A stretch of 64,000 nucleotides of DNA from Pichia kudriavzevii (taxonomy: Eukaryota > Ascomycota > Pichiomycetes > Pichiales > Pichiaceae), in NCBI RefSeq assembly GCF_003054445.1, contig NC_042507.1:1550001-1614000 (forward strand), given 5' to 3'. Numbering within the stretch: the stretch's first letter is position 1; the number at the start of each line of letters is the position of its first letter. Of the stretch, positions 27,960 through 37,654 are shown one piece after another. The translations under genes were made by a program, and so were the position numbers. A model generated the notes under the pieces. It saw nothing but the letters and a program-made list of their open reading frames with translations, had not been told where the DNA came from and ran no database searches.

Positions 27960-29174
27960 ATGGCTGCATCATCGAATAGGGCACGTGTGGTGTCGATTCT
28001 TTTGGGATTGGCATTGGGGTACTCATTGTTTCTTTTGAATAGTCTCTCCTCAAATCAAACCTCTAGGGCAATCACAAACTTCTACAGGTTCAATCCACAC
28101 ACGAGGGGGGCAAACCCTTATGAATACAAGACTACGTTGGATAGACTGGCTCTTCATTTCCCCTATGATCAGTCACCTCGTAGAATTGATAAAAACATCT
28201 TTCAAATGTGGAAAGTTCCAGCAACGGATCCTGATTTCCCGCATCGTGATTTAATCATGCAGTGGAAGAATGAAAACCCTACTTATAAGTATAACCTATA
28301 CACCGATGCAGAGATCCATGATATTCTAGTCCAGCATTTTGCCAATACAGTTCCCGAAGTTGTTGAGGCTTTTGATTTGATGCCTAACAAAATCATCCAG
28401 TCTGATTTCTCGAGGTACCTCTTGATCTTCTTGTTTGGCGGCGTCTATTCGGACATTGACACTAAACTGGAGAAACCCATCGACACTTGGTTTGACTCGG
28501 ACAGGAACGTTGGGTTTGTTGTTGCCATTGAGGAAGATATGAATGTCGAAAATTGGGAACATTACATGACCAGAAGGGTCCAGTTTGAGCAATGGACATT
28601 TAAGGCAAAGGCAAGACATCCTATCTTACGTAAACTGATTTCAAAGATTGTCGAAACCACCTTCAGGGCAGCAAGAGATGATAAATTACAGGCTTACTAT
28701 AAGGATTTCCAAGGCGTTGATAAATGCAGTTCTGTTGATATCATGGAATGGACCGGTCCTGTTGTCTGGACCGACACCATCTATGGCCATCTGAACTCCA
28801 TCGAAAACCCAACAATTGTGGACATTGACGCAAACAGGTATGTCCAAGGAGAACTTTACGGTCCTGAAGAAGAGGCAAAGAAGTTGATCTCATGGAGATT
28901 CTTTACTGGATTAGAGGCCCCAGTCATGATCGATGACGTTGTCATCTATCCTAAACTCTCCTTCAGAGAGGACCGTGCAAACAATTGTGGTAAGTACTGC
29001 TATGTCTTCCATGAGTTTGGAGGCTCTTGGAAAAACAACGGTAAAGGTGAAGAGAAACCGCAAGAAGATGAACAACAGCAACAAGAGTCTCATGAAGATA
29101 ATAATGAGGAACACGCCGAGAGAAGGAAAGTCAAGAGAGACGAAGGCTGCTCCTACCCTTACTCCCCCCTATAA
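27960..29174 (+). CDS. OCH1: Golgi alpha-1,6-mannosyltransferase, OCH1/HOC1 family
   Basis: The 404-residue type II membrane protein has an N-terminal anchor (VVSILLGLALGYSLFLL, about 10-26) and a GT32 domain. This shows IDKNIFQMWKVP, FDLMPNKIIQSDFSRYLLI and FGGVYSDIDTKLEKPIDTW with the catalytic DxD, then MEWTGPVVWTD and a YVFHEFGGSW close to the C-terminus. A Gln/Glu-rich tail of about 50 residues follows. Och1 initiates the mannan outer chain on N-glycans; Hoc1 is a subunit of mannan polymerase II. The paralogue is not settled, so the symbol is provisional. Confidence 0.85.
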   Translation: MAASSNRARVVSILLGLALGYSLFLLNSLSSNQTSRAITNFYRFNPHTRGANPYEYKTTLDRLALHFPYDQSPRRIDKNIFQMWKVPATDPDFPHRDLIMQWKNENPTYKYNLYTDAEIHDILVQHFANTVPEVVEAFDLMPNKIIQSDFSRYLLIFLFGGVYSDIDTKLEKPIDTWFDSDRNVGFVVAIEEDMNVENWEHYMTRRVQFEQWTFKAKARHPILRKLISKIVETTFRAARDDKLQAYYKDFQGVDKCSSVDIMEWTGPVVWTDTIYGHLNSIENPTIVDIDANRYVQGELYGPEEEAKKLISWRFFTGLEAPVMIDDVVIYPKLSFREDRANNCGKYCYVFHEFGGSWKNNGKGEEKPQEDEQQQQESHEDNNEEHAERRKVKRDEGCSYPYSPL

Positions 29175-29309
29175 CTTGATTAAACTCTTTTTATTTGTAT
29201 CTTTCTTTTGTTCTCTTCTCTCTGATAATTTTAAACTTTTAGTTATACCGTTAAAAGAGGAATTATTCCCTTGAAATGCCTTGTCCTTGATTCGTAATCC
29301 AATCATTTG

Positions 29310-29316
29310 TTACCCG
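29310..29316 (+). promoter_or_regulatory. Reb1-type site TTACCCG upstream of MRPL9
   Basis: TTACCCGG occurs about 140 bp before the MRPL9 start and about 135 bp after the OCH1-like stop, a normal position for a Reb1-like general regulatory factor or a roadblock terminator. Motif match only. Confidence 0.4.
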
Positions 29317-29453
29317 GCCTTACCAGACTCGCTCTTATGCACTTTTTCTTTTCTCACTGTAAAGATGGAAATTTCACTATTTTCCAATTTGGTGTTTCAA
29401 GTCAAGGAGTATTTCGTTGGACCTAACAGTTGTGCTACCATTTCCAATACACA

Positions 29454-30305
29454 ATGTTATCTCGTCTAGGTCTCAGATACACCTCGACTGTTTCTGCAGC
29501 TGCGACTGCTGTATCTGCAGCAGCGCCAGCGGGACGCCGTTCTCTCATCTCCCCCTCGGTCATTCCATACATTGAATCCGAGGAGCCAATCACCTTCACC
29601 TCCAACGAGGCCAAGCGTCAACGTCGCCGCTTGCTGTCCAGGCCCGGACTTGTGGGGATCAAGAGGGGTATGACGTGCTATTTTGACAATCAGGGACGTC
29701 GATTGCCTGCAACTGTTTTGGAAATTGTCCAAAATGAGGTTGTTTATAATAAAACTGTCGAAAAAAATGGCGTATTTGCCGTTCAGGTTGGTGCAGGCTA
29801 TAAGAAACCACAGAATGTTACCAAGCCAATGCTAGGGCATTTCCGTAATGCCAAGGTATCTCCAAAGGAGTTCCTTGCAGACTTTGAAGTTGCAAAACGG
29901 TCCCAGCTTCCTAAAGTTGGCACTCAATTAAAGGCCGACCACTTCCAAATTGGCCAACTAGTGGATGTCATCTCCATCACTAAGGGTAAAGGTTTTGCCG
30001 GTGTCATGAAGAGGTGGAACTTCAGTGGTGGTAACGCTACACATGGTGCCTCCAAATCGCATAGATTGGCCGGTTCCACTGGTCAAAACACGACTCCTGC
30101 AAGAGTTCTACCTGGTAAGAAGATGGCGGGAAGATTGGGTAACGAGAGAAATACCATCTTCAACTTAGAGGTGTTGGACTGTAACGCCGAAGATGGGTAC
30201 ATTCTTGTCAAGGGATGTGTCTCTGGATCAAGGGGCTCCTTTGTAGAAATAAGAGACGCCTTGAAGAAATACGGCAGGCATCTCATCAACGAGGGTAAAT
30301 ACTGA
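29454..30305 (+). CDS. MRPL9: Mitochondrial large-subunit ribosomal protein uL3m
   Basis: The product has 283 residues starting at MLSRLGLRYTSTVSAAATA, a mitochondrial presequence; the longer frame from 29430 adds eight residues of doubtful value. The uL3 fold is clear: GIKRGMTCYFDNQGRRLPATV, then the signature region FAGVMKRWNFSGGNATHGAS followed by KSHRLAGSTGQ and PGKKMAGRLG. S. cerevisiae Mrpl9 is 269 residues. uL3m lies near the peptidyl transferase centre of the mitoribosome. A Reb1-type site is present 140 bp upstream. Confidence 0.95.
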   Translation: MLSRLGLRYTSTVSAAATAVSAAAPAGRRSLISPSVIPYIESEEPITFTSNEAKRQRRRLLSRPGLVGIKRGMTCYFDNQGRRLPATVLEIVQNEVVYNKTVEKNGVFAVQVGAGYKKPQNVTKPMLGHFRNAKVSPKEFLADFEVAKRSQLPKVGTQLKADHFQIGQLVDVISITKGKGFAGVMKRWNFSGGNATHGASKSHRLAGSTGQNTTPARVLPGKKMAGRLGNERNTIFNLEVLDCNAEDGYILVKGCVSGSRGSFVEIRDALKKYGRHLINEGKY

Positions 30306-30584
30306 GTGTAAATGTATTGACATGTACGAATAGCTCTCTTTACCTTTCTCTACCTTTTCACATCTATCCATCTCTCTCTCTATCTATCTATCTACATCTC
30401 TATCTGTATATATCTGGATCTTTTGTAACAGCTACAAAACATCAATAAATATCGTCTGGAAAACATTCCCCGCAATTCGGGATAATAGCATACTCTATAA
30501 AAAGGCCACACGTTTCCCTCCACTATAAGGGCCTTAACAACGAGATGTTCCTTGTAGTTTACAGTTTTTGCAACCAAACGGTAA

Positions 30585-31400
30585 ATGGTGGATGGAAACA
30601 AGGGAGATATGCTTTCGTATACAATAGACGGACAAGTCTTCAACATCCATATAGACAATCCCGAAGCTCTGAATTCCTTCACAATCCCCCAGTTTATTGA
30701 ATTGGCCGAATTGTTTATCAAGGCCCAAGAAGCCGATACAAGTATAACACTACTAACAGCAAAAGGGAAGTTTTTCTCTACAGGTGCCAACATCAAGTAC
30801 GTTTCGCAAATCGTCAACAAGTCAAGGCTTGAGTACTACGAGGCCATCACCTCAAAGAACATCCTACTAGTACACACCATTCTCAACCATTCCAAGTTGA
30901 TAGTCGTCGCCCTCAATGGGCCTGTCATTGGTTTGACTGCAGCTCTTGTTTGTTTGATGGACGTGATATATGCCAAAAGAGGGGACGTGTATATGCAATA
31001 CCCATTCAGTTCTATTGGTTTGGTCAATGAGTGCGGCGTATCTGCCTCCTTGCCCTACAGAATTGGTCTCACCAGATCGCTCGAGGCCGTATCTCTAGCA
31101 CGTCGTATCGAGCTTGATGAGCTTATTGCATCTGGCTTTGTTACCAAGACGTATGATGCCGATTCTGTCGAACTTTTCAATCAACAAGTCAAGAGAGATC
31201 TTCTTAAAATGACTGAAAACTTGGCCCCAGATTCAATTTCCGCAAACAAGGAAATGATCAAAAACCAATTCCACAATCAGGTGATGAAGCAGATTACTGA
31301 CGAGTCCATGTCCGGGCTACAGAGATGGGTTGATGAACGGCCACAATCTGCTTTTGCCAGAATGGCAACGAGAGTTAAGAGAGGTAATGGCAAGCTATAA
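30585..31400 (+). CDS. ECI1: Delta3,Delta2-enoyl-CoA isomerase, peroxisomal
   Basis: The 271-residue crotonase-fold protein (280 in S. cerevisiae) has the substrate-binding motif NPEALNSF at the N-terminus and TAKGKFFSTGANIKY for the oxyanion hole. A second oxyanion segment is NGPVIGLTAALVCLMD, and SIGLVNECGVSASLP contains the catalytic glutamate position. It shifts 3-enoyl-CoA to 2-trans-enoyl-CoA in beta-oxidation of unsaturated fatty acids. The C-terminus is -GKL, a weak variant of the SKL peroxisomal signal. The CTG codon at 30669-30671 encodes the Leu of ALNS. Dci1 is the alternative paralogue. Confidence 0.88.
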   Translation: MVDGNKGDMLSYTIDGQVFNIHIDNPEALNSFTIPQFIELAELFIKAQEADTSITLLTAKGKFFSTGANIKYVSQIVNKSRLEYYEAITSKNILLVHTILNHSKLIVVALNGPVIGLTAALVCLMDVIYAKRGDVYMQYPFSSIGLVNECGVSASLPYRIGLTRSLEAVSLARRIELDELIASGFVTKTYDADSVELFNQQVKRDLLKMTENLAPDSISANKEMIKNQFHNQVMKQITDESMSGLQRWVDERPQSAFARMATRVKRGNGKL

Positions 31401-31511
31401 AATGACACCTCTAGTATTGCAACACTGCGTAAAAACTAATGTGATATAATTGGAATATCATGTTCTTTACAATAAAAAGAAAAAGACTTTTTTTTAAAAA
31501 ATTAAAGACAG

Positions 31512-31584
31512 TAGTTGATGCGAGGTTCGAACTCGCGACCTTCCCCGTGTAAAGGGGACGTCGTAACCACTAGACCAAACAACT
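31512..31584 (-). tRNA. tRNA-Val (anticodon UAC)
   Basis: A 73-nt cloverleaf on the minus strand without intron. The anticodon arm TCCCC-TTTACAC-GGGGA gives anticodon TAC. The T arm is GCGAG-TTCGAAC-CTCGC and the D arm contains GTC-TAGTGGTTAC-GAC. The acceptor AGTTGTT pairs with ATCAACT, with one apparent T-T mismatch at the sixth pair; the discriminator is A. The overall layout follows yeast tRNA-Val(UAC). Confidence 0.93.
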
Positions 31585-32879
31585 GCCTATATTTGAATTC
31601 AGTTTGAAGTGGTATATCAACGCAGAAATACATTGAACAGTTTTGCTGTAAAGTTATAACTGTTGTCAATGACAAAAAAAAGAATAAACAAATATTCGTT
31701 CTTCCATATTTGTAAGTTTAATATTTAGATGTAATATTATACCATACATCTAACAACAATAATTATTCCAATGAAAAAAAAAATGAAATATATTGAATTC
31801 TTCTTAAAACGTAGACCAAAATATACATATATCAAAGACAAACTCAAAATCAACGATCCTTCAAGATTGTTGATTTTTTTTATCCTATGGTATTGTCCTG
31901 GTTGAAGTTGAGTTTTATCGAAAACACAAAAATATTCTTCCTAGTTTCATGCACTCCAGATTGAAGGAATAGTGTATACCAAGAACAAGTTTGTTAAAAC
32001 CCAATAATAAAACTATATTCTGTACTGCAAGCTTCAATTACAACAAAAAGCGTGATTGTATGTGAGAGATAAGTTTTTTTTTTTCGATTATTCTACCAAA
32101 GAAAAAAAGCCTACACTAACAAGTCATTTTTGGAGTTTGGATCCTATGTTTGTCAGAGAATATTCCCAAAGAAACATAGTTCAATCTATACTGCAAGAGA
32201 GAAACAATTTTAAAAGATAAGCATCTTTTGGTACCGACGCAATATTGGAAAAGACACAGCGTAGTTCTACACTTTTATCGGCACACAACCTGTTTTCAGT
32301 TCCATTTAATGTTATCCCTCGCCTACCGCATCCGGCAGGTGTAGCGTGCAAAAAGACCAAACTCAAATTTCTGCTCATAGTAAAAAAGATGCCGCACTTT
32401 GCGAAGCGTTTGGTGAAAAGAACACCAAAGGTAATAAAGAACCTCCACATTATATGCCGTACTGGGGTGCGCAATAACAAGCATTTTGCAAACAAATTGA
32501 ATTGCGAGTCCCCAAACACCCAAAGGGCTTTTCAAACACAAGATAGGTTGCCTCACGAAGTTGTTGTGCATTTGATACTGGAATAAATTACGTGAAGCGG
32601 ATCCTGCAATGCGCAGACTGGTTGTGCCAGCTGTTCTTTACTTGGAAACCTGCAGTGACCCGGGCAACTTTTGTCTATTTACTATCTCTTTGCATTCCAC
32701 CTATGAGCCAAAAAAAAAAAGAAAAAATAACCAATAGAGTTAGCCGAAACAAGCTTCCTATTTGGGAGAGCGAGGCTGCAGATAAGCGGATCCTATTGTA
32801 TATTGATTACAGGATAGGGTAATTCACCAATGGACCTTCTCAGTCAAAGAATGTTTTTAGCCATGCTAGATCTTTCTCA
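31585..32879. promoter_or_regulatory. Long upstream region of the zinc-cluster gene
   Basis: About 1.3 kb without a supported gene between tRNA-Val and the zinc-cluster regulator. The tRNA-proximal part is AT-rich. From 32230 to 32800 it is GC-richer and contains CGG triplets, including CCGCATCCGG near 32326 and the 11-bp sequence AAGCGGATCCT twice (32595-32605, 32784-32794). Overlapping open frames of 112-113 codons on both strands at 32181-32586 look like by-products of this composition. An unusually long promoter is common for regulated transcription factors. Confidence 0.5.
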
Positions 32880-32909
32880 TTGTTGTCAAGTACCTGTGTC
32901 TACAAGGAC

Positions 32910-34796
32910 ATGGCTCCAACAACTAAAGAAAAGAAATTCAGAAGAGTGACTACAGGATGTCTCTGTTGTCGTAAAAGGAAGATCAAGTGTGATGAGACAA
33001 AACCGCATTGTCAAAACTGTATCAAAAGTGGATATCTTTGTGAATGGTCATTCAAGAGGGAATCAGTCCAAAGTATGGACAATTATAAGCCCATAAAAAC
33101 CAAAAAGAGTGGAAATATAAAATTTATTTCCCATTGCCATGTGTATAGGGCTGAAAGGGATATGAATAAGAATAAGAACAAAAACAAAAATAAGAAGGAG
33201 TCAGAGCAATCTATAGACACAGGCCAACCAACAGTTATAGAAACAACTGGTTCTTCCAAACAAATTACTGTCCAAGAAAATGATGTCAAAAATGATCTTA
33301 TCCTTAAAAAATACATGCAACATATAAACAGTAGGCATTTCCAATCAATTCAAGGTATTTTTTCTTCCAGCTTCAAAATGTCAAGTATAGAAACGCACTG
33401 TTTAGATGCATTTATTAATGGATTTCTAGTGGCTGTTTCGCCTCAACTAACACATGAGAAATTGCAGTTCTCTAATATTGTCATCCCAACAGGAATAAAC
33501 AATTATGCTCAAAGAAGGCTTTTTTACGCAGCAGGCGCAAGTTTCTTATCATGGCAGAATAGGGAATTCAGACAATCTTCCGAACTAGAATATCACAGTT
33601 CAATGTCTGCATTTCACGACATAATCAATAGTGATGAAACTATTGGAGGGAAAGAAGATTTAGTATTGGTTAGTTTTGTAATAATGACGCTAAGAGAGCG
33701 ATATCAGTGCCAAAATGAGATCAGAAATGGATTGTTCTTGTATGCATCGCTGAAGATAATATATTATTGGATTGGAATAAAAGAACGAAACCTAAGAAAA
33801 AATAAGGGGCCACTTGTTGTCGACAATGAAGACGGTGATGAAATCAGTTCTAGTCAAGCTGCACTAGAAGATTACTATAATCAATTTATACTAAGGGATG
33901 AGTTGAATGATATATTTGACAATCTATCTCATCATACCAAAACAATCAGATTTAGAAATATCTCGAAAGTCCCAGACTATACAACCTCAAAAATAGCAAT
34001 TAAAGATGACATTTTTTCTGATTTTGGGGATACGGCAATTAGTGTTTCTGCATTTGAACGAACAATTATCGAGAGCTTTCTATATAACTATTGCGTTGGC
34101 TTGCTCAATTTCGATCCTAACCTCGTGCCCTATGTGACATCTCCATTTCGAGTATTTGAAGATTTGGTTCCATACTTGAAGACCCCTATTTTTGATTGCC
34201 CGGTGAAATGGATGAACAATCCTATAATGGGTGCTTCTTTATTTGCCTTTGAGCTTGTAGCAAAGGCCAACTGGCTACGTTACAAGTATCCACTGGATTC
34301 ACACAACCACGAAGTTGCTCACACGTTGCAAAGACATGCCCAATATTATACTTCTCCTTTCTTGCCTTCTGAAACAAAATTTAAGTTGGCTAAAATAATT
34401 CAGTGTAAATTGGAAGAGAGTTGTCACGTTGGAATAATGGCAGCAAAAGCATCCTATATTTTGTTAACAAAACTTTTAAATCCCGAACTATCATCTGATT
34501 TCCCTGATGTACAAGAGGAGCTGGTCACGTTCTTTAAGTCTTTACATAAGGTGAGTTTACATTCCCAAGCTGGTGGCATTTGTCTTTGGCAAACACTTAT
34601 TGCCGGGTTGGCAGTAACAGATCCTGAACAGAGAGAGTATTTAATATACAGAGTGAAAACTTTTGGAGAGATTAAGAAATCAGAAGCCCTAGTGCGAGTT
34701 GTACATTTCCTTGAATTTCAGTGGGATAATTCAATGAAAGGACATGCGTGGGATATAATGCTTCAACCAAAAGGATTTCAAGGTATTTTTGTGTAG
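32910..34796 (+). CDS. Zn2Cys6 transcription factor, UPC2-like architecture
   Basis: The product has 628 residues from the Met of MAPTTKEKKFRRVTTGC; an in-frame Met ten codons earlier (32880) is possible. The binuclear zinc cluster has C-x2-C-x6-C-x6-C-x2-C-x6-C spacing (CLCCRKRKIKCDETKPHCQNC), starting about residue 18. Then comes a lysine/asparagine-rich stretch (NKNKNKNKK, about residues 85-97) and a large helical domain resembling the fungal-specific domain of Upc2/Ecm22 and Lys14-like factors. The target pathway is unknown. CGG-containing direct repeats in its own promoter hint at autoregulation. Confidence 0.82.
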   Translation: MAPTTKEKKFRRVTTGCLCCRKRKIKCDETKPHCQNCIKSGYLCEWSFKRESVQSMDNYKPIKTKKSGNIKFISHCHVYRAERDMNKNKNKNKNKKESEQSIDTGQPTVIETTGSSKQITVQENDVKNDLILKKYMQHINSRHFQSIQGIFSSSFKMSSIETHCLDAFINGFLVAVSPQLTHEKLQFSNIVIPTGINNYAQRRLFYAAGASFLSWQNREFRQSSELEYHSSMSAFHDIINSDETIGGKEDLVLVSFVIMTLRERYQCQNEIRNGLFLYASLKIIYYWIGIKERNLRKNKGPLVVDNEDGDEISSSQAALEDYYNQFILRDELNDIFDNLSHHTKTIRFRNISKVPDYTTSKIAIKDDIFSDFGDTAISVSAFERTIIESFLYNYCVGLLNFDPNLVPYVTSPFRVFEDLVPYLKTPIFDCPVKWMNNPIMGASLFAFELVAKANWLRYKYPLDSHNHEVAHTLQRHAQYYTSPFLPSETKFKLAKIIQCKLEESCHVGIMAAKASYILLTKLLNPELSSDFPDVQEELVTFFKSLHKVSLHSQAGGICLWQTLIAGLAVTDPEQREYLIYRVKTFGEIKKSEALVRVVHFLEFQWDNSMKGHAWDIMLQPKGFQGIFV

Positions 34797-34970
34797 AAGA
34801 AAAGTGGTATAGTTCAATTTATAAAACATTATTAGAGACGAGCCGTGGCTCAACCTCTGAGGTTTTTTTTTTTTTTTTTACAGGATGAGTATCATATATA
34901 GTAAGCTATGAATGATTAGGTTTCTTTTTCGGGAATAATTTAGGTAAAGATAGTCTGTCCACCCATCATA

Positions 34971-35840
34971 ATGGATCGGTCCAATGCCATAGAGCACTTG
35001 CTATTATCAAGATGTGCGAAATTTAATGGAAGTGGTGATGTGTTGCAGTACTTAGAGCAAAGATATTCGGCAGATGCTTCACAGAAAAATTATTTAGTCC
35101 TGGAATCCACTGATGGGGGAGAATATAAACTGGAGAATGTGAAGGAACAGCAAAAGGACTCACAGGATATAAACCAGTTTTTATTTTCCAAGGGGAAGGC
35201 TCTTTCAAAAGATAACAAATTCAATCATCTTAAGACAAAAAATGAGTTCAAAAAGTTCATTCAAGAGTCTCTTAAATTACAGGAAGGAATCGCCAAAAAG
35301 TTACACAAAATGGCCAGGAAGAATCCCAAAATATTACAAGTGGATGTTGCCAGTCTACCAATGTGCAAAAAGGTTCTCAGATTTGAAGATTTCATTGAGA
35401 TGAACAACTTATGGAAGGACTACATGAGAGAGTTACTCGAGGGGTCAAGAACTATTGAAGTAGCAACTGCCAAATTGGCAAGCGCCGAATATGTTGGAGC
35501 TTTTTTCAAAGTAACACATTCCTCGTGTCCTACCAATATAGGCCTAGAAGGTATAGTTTTATGGGAGTCTCAATCTTATTTTTTAATGATTGTTCCTCGT
35601 AAGAATAACTGGAAAGATGATATCTCCTTCGAAGTTAAAATTCCATATTCTGCAAATGAGTGTCTTGGTGGATTGAAAATGATTCCAAAGAAAAACACGA
35701 GATTTACATTTAGCATTGAATGGGGGTGTGCTGACGAGGTGATCGACTTTGAGTTAGTTGGCGATCGTCTATCTATTAGAAGTTTAGATAGAGCAAATAA
35801 AAAATTTAAGAGCCACAACGTCAAGGACATTGAATTATAA
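34971..35840 (+). CDS. POP4: RNase P/MRP protein subunit Pop4 (Rpp29)
   Basis: The 289-residue product (279 in S. cerevisiae) has a conserved helical N-terminal part. The C-terminal Rof/RNase P p29 Sm-like barrel (about 185-275) shows GLEGIVLWESQSYFLMIV, GLKMIPKKNTRF and a final VGDRLSIRSLDRANKKFKSH. Pop4 binds the RNase P and RNase MRP RNAs and is needed for 5' tRNA maturation and pre-rRNA cleavage. The gene converges on SLM5, 100 bp between stops. Confidence 0.93.
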   Translation: MDRSNAIEHLLLSRCAKFNGSGDVLQYLEQRYSADASQKNYLVLESTDGGEYKLENVKEQQKDSQDINQFLFSKGKALSKDNKFNHLKTKNEFKKFIQESLKLQEGIAKKLHKMARKNPKILQVDVASLPMCKKVLRFEDFIEMNNLWKDYMRELLEGSRTIEVATAKLASAEYVGAFFKVTHSSCPTNIGLEGIVLWESQSYFLMIVPRKNNWKDDISFEVKIPYSANECLGGLKMIPKKNTRFTFSIEWGCADEVIDFELVGDRLSIRSLDRANKKFKSHNVKDIEL

Positions 35841-35940
35841 ATAATTCTCTTTTGTCACATCAACACGATATCTTTGCTAAATTTTATATTCTTTATAATT
35901 ACAGATTCTATGTACATGCATTATGGTGTAATCTAATTTC

Positions 35941-37434
35941 TCAACATAAACAGTTGTCCGCACTTCTTGGAAATGGAATCACATCTCTGATATTTTCAGT
36001 ACAACTCAAGTACTGTAACAATCTTTCAAATCCCATTCCATAACCTCCATGTGGAACAGAACCGTTCTCGCAGATTTTGAAGTACCAACTTAAAGGGTCT
36101 GGACTCATTCCTCTTCTAGAAATTTCTCGTTTTAGATTTTCTAGATTATGTTCTCTCAAAGAACCACCTATCAACTCGCCAATATCAGGAACAAGCAAAT
36201 CAAAACAGGCAACAGTAGGCGCCTCCTCTCCCAGAGTTGGTTCGTTAATTTTCATATAAAAAGCCTTCTCTTCCAGGGGGTAGTCGGTAACAAATACAGG
36301 GTTTTTAAAGTAAACTCCTGCTAACCATTTTTCATGCTCGGATCCCAGAGAATCACCCCATGAAGGTCTAGCACTAAACTTTACCTTACCTGAATCGTGT
36401 GCTTCATGTATAATTTTTATTGCCTGAGTATAAGTCACGGAATCCCATTCTTTCGCAAGTAACATTTCCCACCTATTCTTCATTAATTCAGCAGTCTCAT
36501 TACTACGAGCTGTTTTCAAGAGGTTAGTTCTCATGTTGTTTTTATCTTCAACTAAGTTTGAGACAACAGATTTAATCATTTTTTCGGAAAACTTTGTCAA
36601 CTGAGAAATTCTATCAATGAATGCAACCTCAACTTCCAGCATCCAAAATTCAGATAAATGCCTGTTAGTATCACTTTCTTCTGCTCTGAAGCAAGGGGTC
36701 AAGGTCCAAACCCGGTTCAAAGCTGAGCATAGCGTCTCTAAATGTAATTGGGTAGAAACAGTCAAATATGCGTCTTTGCCGAAGAATTGCTCCTCTGTTC
36801 CAATTTTAGAATTAGATTCAATTTTAAAGAGCTCACCAGCACCTTCACAATCCGACGCTGTTACAAGAGGTGGATGTGTCTTTGTAAATGATTCAGCATC
36901 AAAGAAATTAACCAACGTCGTTTCAACTTGTGAGCGGAATCTCAAAATTGAAGCCATCGAAGGGTCTCTCCACCTATATTCTGGTATTGTTCTCAGGTAT
37001 TGTGGGGTATGGTCCTTCTTAATCATTGGAAACAATGCATCCACACCACCTAATATTTTAACATTGCCTTCTGCTTTGTCGTTGACCTGAAGCTCGTATT
37101 TCTGTTTACCTTTACCTTCTGACCAAATTCCATTAATTTGTATACCTGCACCATTTTTAATATCGGCAGGCAAAAGGGTAGGGGGGCGTATTACGCATTG
37201 AACATTTTCTTCACATGTACCATCATTAATATCGATAAACGCAACGTTCTTAGAAATTCGTGACGATGCCACCCAACCGTTAACTTGAACATGTGTATCT
37301 GAAGCCGGCGTATTAGTTTGCAACAACTCTTTGGTACAAAGAGGTAACTCAAACTTTGTTGCCAGATGACGGTGTTGAAACTTGTTCCCAAAAGATGAAA
37401 ATCTACCAACCGTTCTCAATTTGGAACTAAGCAT
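35941..37434 (-). CDS. SLM5: Mitochondrial asparaginyl-tRNA synthetase
   Basis: The product has 497 residues from the Met of MLSSKLRTVGRFSSFGNKF, a basic, Ser/Arg-rich mitochondrial presequence; 46 upstream in-frame codons are not used. The OB-fold anticodon domain (about 45-140, HVQVNGWVASSRI) is followed by a class II core. This has motif 2 (PCFRAEESDTNRHLSEFWMLEVE region) and motif 3 (GYGMGFERLLQYL), ending in IPFPRSADNC. The enzyme charges mitochondrial tRNA-Asn. It is co-oriented with, and 220 bp downstream of, the prolyl-tRNA synthetase gene. Confidence 0.93.
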   Translation of the reverse strand: MLSSKLRTVGRFSSFGNKFQHRHLATKFELPLCTKELLQTNTPASDTHVQVNGWVASSRISKNVAFIDINDGTCEENVQCVIRPPTLLPADIKNGAGIQINGIWSEGKGKQKYELQVNDKAEGNVKILGGVDALFPMIKKDHTPQYLRTIPEYRWRDPSMASILRFRSQVETTLVNFFDAESFTKTHPPLVTASDCEGAGELFKIESNSKIGTEEQFFGKDAYLTVSTQLHLETLCSALNRVWTLTPCFRAEESDTNRHLSEFWMLEVEVAFIDRISQLTKFSEKMIKSVVSNLVEDKNNMRTNLLKTARSNETAELMKNRWEMLLAKEWDSVTYTQAIKIIHEAHDSGKVKFSARPSWGDSLGSEHEKWLAGVYFKNPVFVTDYPLEEKAFYMKINEPTLGEEAPTVACFDLLVPDIGELIGGSLREHNLENLKREISRRGMSPDPLSWYFKICENGSVPHGGYGMGFERLLQYLSCTENIRDVIPFPRSADNCLC

Positions 37435-37654
37435 TATTTGGATAAGATGGTCTTGTGGATTGTACTGATAAAAACTGAAGGGAATTGTGACTAAGAATGG
37501 TTTTTTTTTTGGAGTAAAACAAATCTCGCTTTGTTTTTGTTGCAAGGGATCCTTGCATTTGCACTTGAACATGTAATTTGCTTTTATTGCTCTTCATATA
37601 TTATTAGCTTGCAAATGAGATGTTTATAAAGCGTGATATACAGTATAATAAAAA

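Noticed and set aside
32181-32586. Overlapping 112- and 113-codon frames on opposite strands before the zinc-cluster gene
   Set aside because: No recognisable domain, both strands equally open, and the location fits a promoter.
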